5,337 nt of DNA from an uncultured Clostridia bacterium (GTDB lineage: Bacteria; Bacillota; Clostridia; Christensenellales; Aristaeellaceae): contig CAKUFB010000194.1 of NCBI GenBank assembly GCA_934647145.1, forward strand, positions 1-5,337. The letters run 5' to 3'. Below are positions 1 to 5,337 of the stretch, piece after piece. The position numbers and the translations under genes were made by a program. Under the pieces are notes generated by a model, which did no database searches, was not told the origin of the DNA, and saw only the letters and a program-made list of their open reading frames with translations. The stretch's first letter is position 1. Every line of letters begins with the position of its first letter.

Positions 1-32
1 GGGGGAGGCTCCGCTTCGCTTTGCGCTCCCCC
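1..32. repeat. Inverted repeat of G/C runs at the left edge; possible terminator stem or intergenic repeat
   Basis: GGGGGAG at 1-7 and CTCCCCC at 26-32 form a perfect 7-bp stem with an 18-nt loop, followed by a second C-run at 36-40. It lies downstream of the last minus-strand gene. It could be the base of an intrinsic terminator whose T-run lies beyond the window, or a copy of a dispersed G/C-run repeat. On the plus strand no T-run follows directly. The element touches the edge, so its true extent is unknown. Confidence 0.45.
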
Positions 33-65
33 AGACCCCCACCGAAGTTTGTCTGCCCGCCCGCT

Positions 66-85
66 CGAGCCGTATCAGCGGCTCG
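66..85 (-). other. Perfect 7-bp stem-loop enclosing the DUF523 stop codon
   Basis: CGAGCCG at 66-72 and CGGCTCG at 79-85 are exact inverted copies around a 6-nt loop. On the minus strand the loop is CTGATA and contains the TGA stop. No T-run follows, so it is not a classical terminator. It could be a stability element or a chance palindrome. Confidence 0.45.
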
Positions 86-509
86 CGTCCATTTCCCCGC
101 ACACCTTGACGCCGTTTTCGCGCAGCAGCTGTGCGGTCACACCCTCGCCCGGGATCAGTTTGCCTGAAAAGCTGCCGTCGTAGATCAGGCCGCAGCCGCA
201 GGACGGGCTCCTGCTCTTGAGAATGGCCTTTGCGCAGCCGAAGAGCCTGGCCAGGCGCAGCGCCTCCTGCGCCCCGCGGCGATACTGAGTCGTCACGTCC
301 TTCCCGTCGCGCGTCACGACCGATTCGCCCCTGCGCTCGGCGGGCGTTCGGGGCGTGGCCAGGCCGCCCAGCTGCTCCGGGCAGACCGGCACCAGCTGCG
401 CGCGTTCCTTCAGGCGAATCACGCCCTCGCAGGGCACGCTTTTTCCGTCATACCGGCAGGGCACGCCCAGCAGGCACGCGCTGACCAGTATTCTTTCCTT
501 TGTATCCAT
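75..509 (-). CDS. DUF523 family protein, TudS-like (thiouracil desulfidase family) candidate
   Basis: This is a complete 144-residue DUF523 protein of normal family length. The signatures appear in the expected order: VSACLLGVPCRYDGK at 9-23, PVCPEQLGGLATPRTPAE at 41-58, AILKSRSPSCG at 95-105, and the closing GEGVTAQLLRENGVKV at 121-136. C12, C43 and C104 sit in the three conserved motifs. In the characterised member TudS, a 2-thiouracil desulfidase, three cysteines hold a [4Fe-4S] cluster with one open iron that takes sulfur from the substrate. By homology the same ligands are likely here, with E45 and S101 also in conserved motifs. The substrate is not shown, since many DUF523 proteins are uncharacterised. 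Five further cysteines (C18, C27, C92, C106, C137) make it cysteine-rich. The ATG at 509 has GGGAGG 8 nt upstream. It is the second gene after the small Usp-like gene. No signal peptide or membrane helix is seen, so it is cytosolic. Confidence 0.92.
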   Translation of the reverse strand: MDTKERILVSACLLGVPCRYDGKSVPCEGVIRLKERAQLVPVCPEQLGGLATPRTPAERRGESVVTRDGKDVTTQYRRGAQEALRLARLFGCAKAILKSRSPSCGCGLIYDGSFSGKLIPGEGVTAQLLRENGVKVCGEMDASR

Positions 510-517
510 TGCGTTTT

Positions 518-523
518 CCTCCC
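518..523 (-). promoter_or_regulatory. Ribosome binding site of the DUF523 gene
   Basis: GGGAGG on the minus strand lies 8 nt before the ATG at 509-507, within the 27-bp gap after the preceding stop codon. The gap holds no promoter-like sequence that I can see, which fits co-transcription with the upstream small gene. Confidence 0.7.
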
Positions 524-536
524 GTCTGCCGCTCGA

Positions 537-803
537 TCACAGCACGCGCAGCGGCCGCCACTCGTCCACCAGCTCGCGCACCGTCTCTTCCGCGTGCTCC
601 GTATACCGGACGTGCAGCTCCGCGTCGTACCGCCGGGCCAGCTCCATGGCCTTTTCCAGACTCTGCGCCCTCGCGCCGCCGGGACTCTGCGTCAGCAGCA
701 GCACCAGCGGCACCTTCGCCCGGTCGGCCAGCTCCCGCCCCGCCGCAATCGAGCCGTAGAAATCCTCCGCCTCCGCGGCGCATACCGCAACCATGCCTCT
801 CAT
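537..803 (-). CDS. Small alpha/beta protein, possibly universal-stress-protein-like; function unknown
   Basis: The predicted protein has 88 residues. The predicted order is strand (MVAVCAA, 4-10), helix (15-30), strand (PLVLLLTQS, 32-40), helix (44-60), strand (ELHVRYT, 62-68), helix (72-82) and a short final strand (RPLRVL). This alternating pattern, with a hydrophobic first strand and a closing L-x-V-x-Y-T strand, recalls UspA or the Usp domain of KdpD. However, at 88 residues it is much shorter than the usual 140 or so, and it lacks the glycine-rich G-2x-G-9x-G-S/T ATP motif. No signal peptide or membrane segment is visible, so it is probably cytosolic. The start at 803 was chosen over an in-frame ATG at 830 because AAGGAGG lies 10 nt before it, while the ATG at 830 has no ribosome binding site and sits just after a -10-like TATACT. 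The DUF523 gene follows after 27 bp and is probably co-transcribed. The coding call is fairly firm; the Usp relationship is only an inference from the fold pattern. Confidence 0.72.
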   Translation of the reverse strand: MRGMVAVCAAEAEDFYGSIAAGRELADRAKVPLVLLLTQSPGGARAQSLEKAMELARRYDAELHVRYTEHAEETVRELVDEWRPLRVL

Positions 804-813
804 CTCCGAACCG

Positions 814-820
814 CCTCCTT
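814..820 (-). promoter_or_regulatory. Ribosome binding site deciding the start of the small Usp-like gene
   Basis: AAGGAGG on the minus strand lies 10 nt before the ATG at 803-801. It sits downstream of the competing in-frame ATG at 830, so it can only serve the inner start and shortens the protein by nine residues, from 97 to 88. Confidence 0.75.
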
Positions 821-834
821 CCGCCTGCATTCAT

Positions 835-840
835 AGTATA
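835..840 (-). promoter_or_regulatory. Possible -10 element for the Usp-like/DUF523 unit
   Basis: TATACT on the minus strand matches the sigma-A consensus TATAAT at five of six positions. It is an A/T island in very GC-rich DNA, about 32 nt before the chosen start at 803. Transcription would begin near 828, leaving a 5' leader of about 25 nt with the AAGGAGG site. No good -35 hexamer is found at 16-18 nt spacing (nearest TTCGTT, TCGTTC) and there is no extended -10 TG, so support is moderate. Confidence 0.4.
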
Positions 841-936
841 TGCGCGCGGATGGGGAAGAACGAACGAGAGAGGCTGTCGGAGCGCATGAATCAGGCGTCG
901 AAGTCTGCGCGCGAGGATCGCACCGGCCGCGCCCGA

Positions 937-961
937 GAGGGGCCCCCAGAAAGGCCGCCTC
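937..961 (-). terminator. GC-rich hairpin directly after the topoisomerase A stop codon; weak terminator candidate
   Basis: On the minus strand GAGG-C-GGCC pairs with GGCCCCTC across an 8-nt loop (TTTCTGGG). This gives eight base pairs with one bulged C, starting at the base after the TGA. The run of T expected of an intrinsic terminator is absent, so this may instead be a 3'-end stabilising hairpin or chance pairing in GC-rich DNA. Readthrough into the downstream genes remains possible. Confidence 0.3.

Positions 962-5337
<4,376 letters not shown>

Noticed and set aside
26..40. Possible G-quadruplex on the minus strand (GGGGGTCTGGGGG)
   Set aside because: Only two long G-runs are close together; a standard four-run motif is not met within a short distance.

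Overview
The window reads as a chromosomal segment from a GC-rich Firmicute, probably a Clostridia lineage such as gut Oscillospirales or Christensenellales. That placement is an inference. It rests on short GyrB/ParE architecture without the proteobacterial insert, strong AAGGAGG-type ribosome binding sites, very GC-rich third codon positions, and the Clostridia-like wording of the topoisomerase A subunit (PRVEDGLKPVQRR, GDCLGKYHPHGDSS). All four supported genes lie on the minus strand, so the window reads from right to left.

Right and centre (5337 down to 962): a type IIA DNA topoisomerase operon. The B (ATPase/TOPRIM) subunit enters from beyond the right edge and lacks about 20 or more N-terminal residues. 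It overlaps the complete 817-residue A (cleavage/religation) subunit by one base (TGATG), with a strong Shine-Dalgarno inside the end of the B gene. The two proteins form one A2B2 enzyme. I favour the topoisomerase IV-type pair (parE-parC) over the gyrase pair. The reasons are the tight overlap, the A-subunit signature and the lack of a canonical GyrA box in the first C-terminal blade. Sequence alone does not settle it.

Left (961 down to 1): a 158-bp gap with a GC-rich hairpin next to the parC stop and a -10-like TATACT. After it comes a probable two-gene unit: an 88-residue alpha/beta protein resembling a shortened universal-stress-protein fold, then, 27 bp on, a complete DUF523 protein (TudS-like desulfidase family) with the three family cysteines. 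The left edge holds a stem-loop around the DUF523 stop codon and a G/C-run inverted repeat, which may be a terminator or a dispersed intergenic repeat.

Most of the window is ordinary housekeeping DNA. No RNA genes, CRISPR arrays, insertion sequences or phage genes were seen. The least explained parts are the small Usp-like/DUF523 unit and the altered GyrA-box layout of the A subunit.
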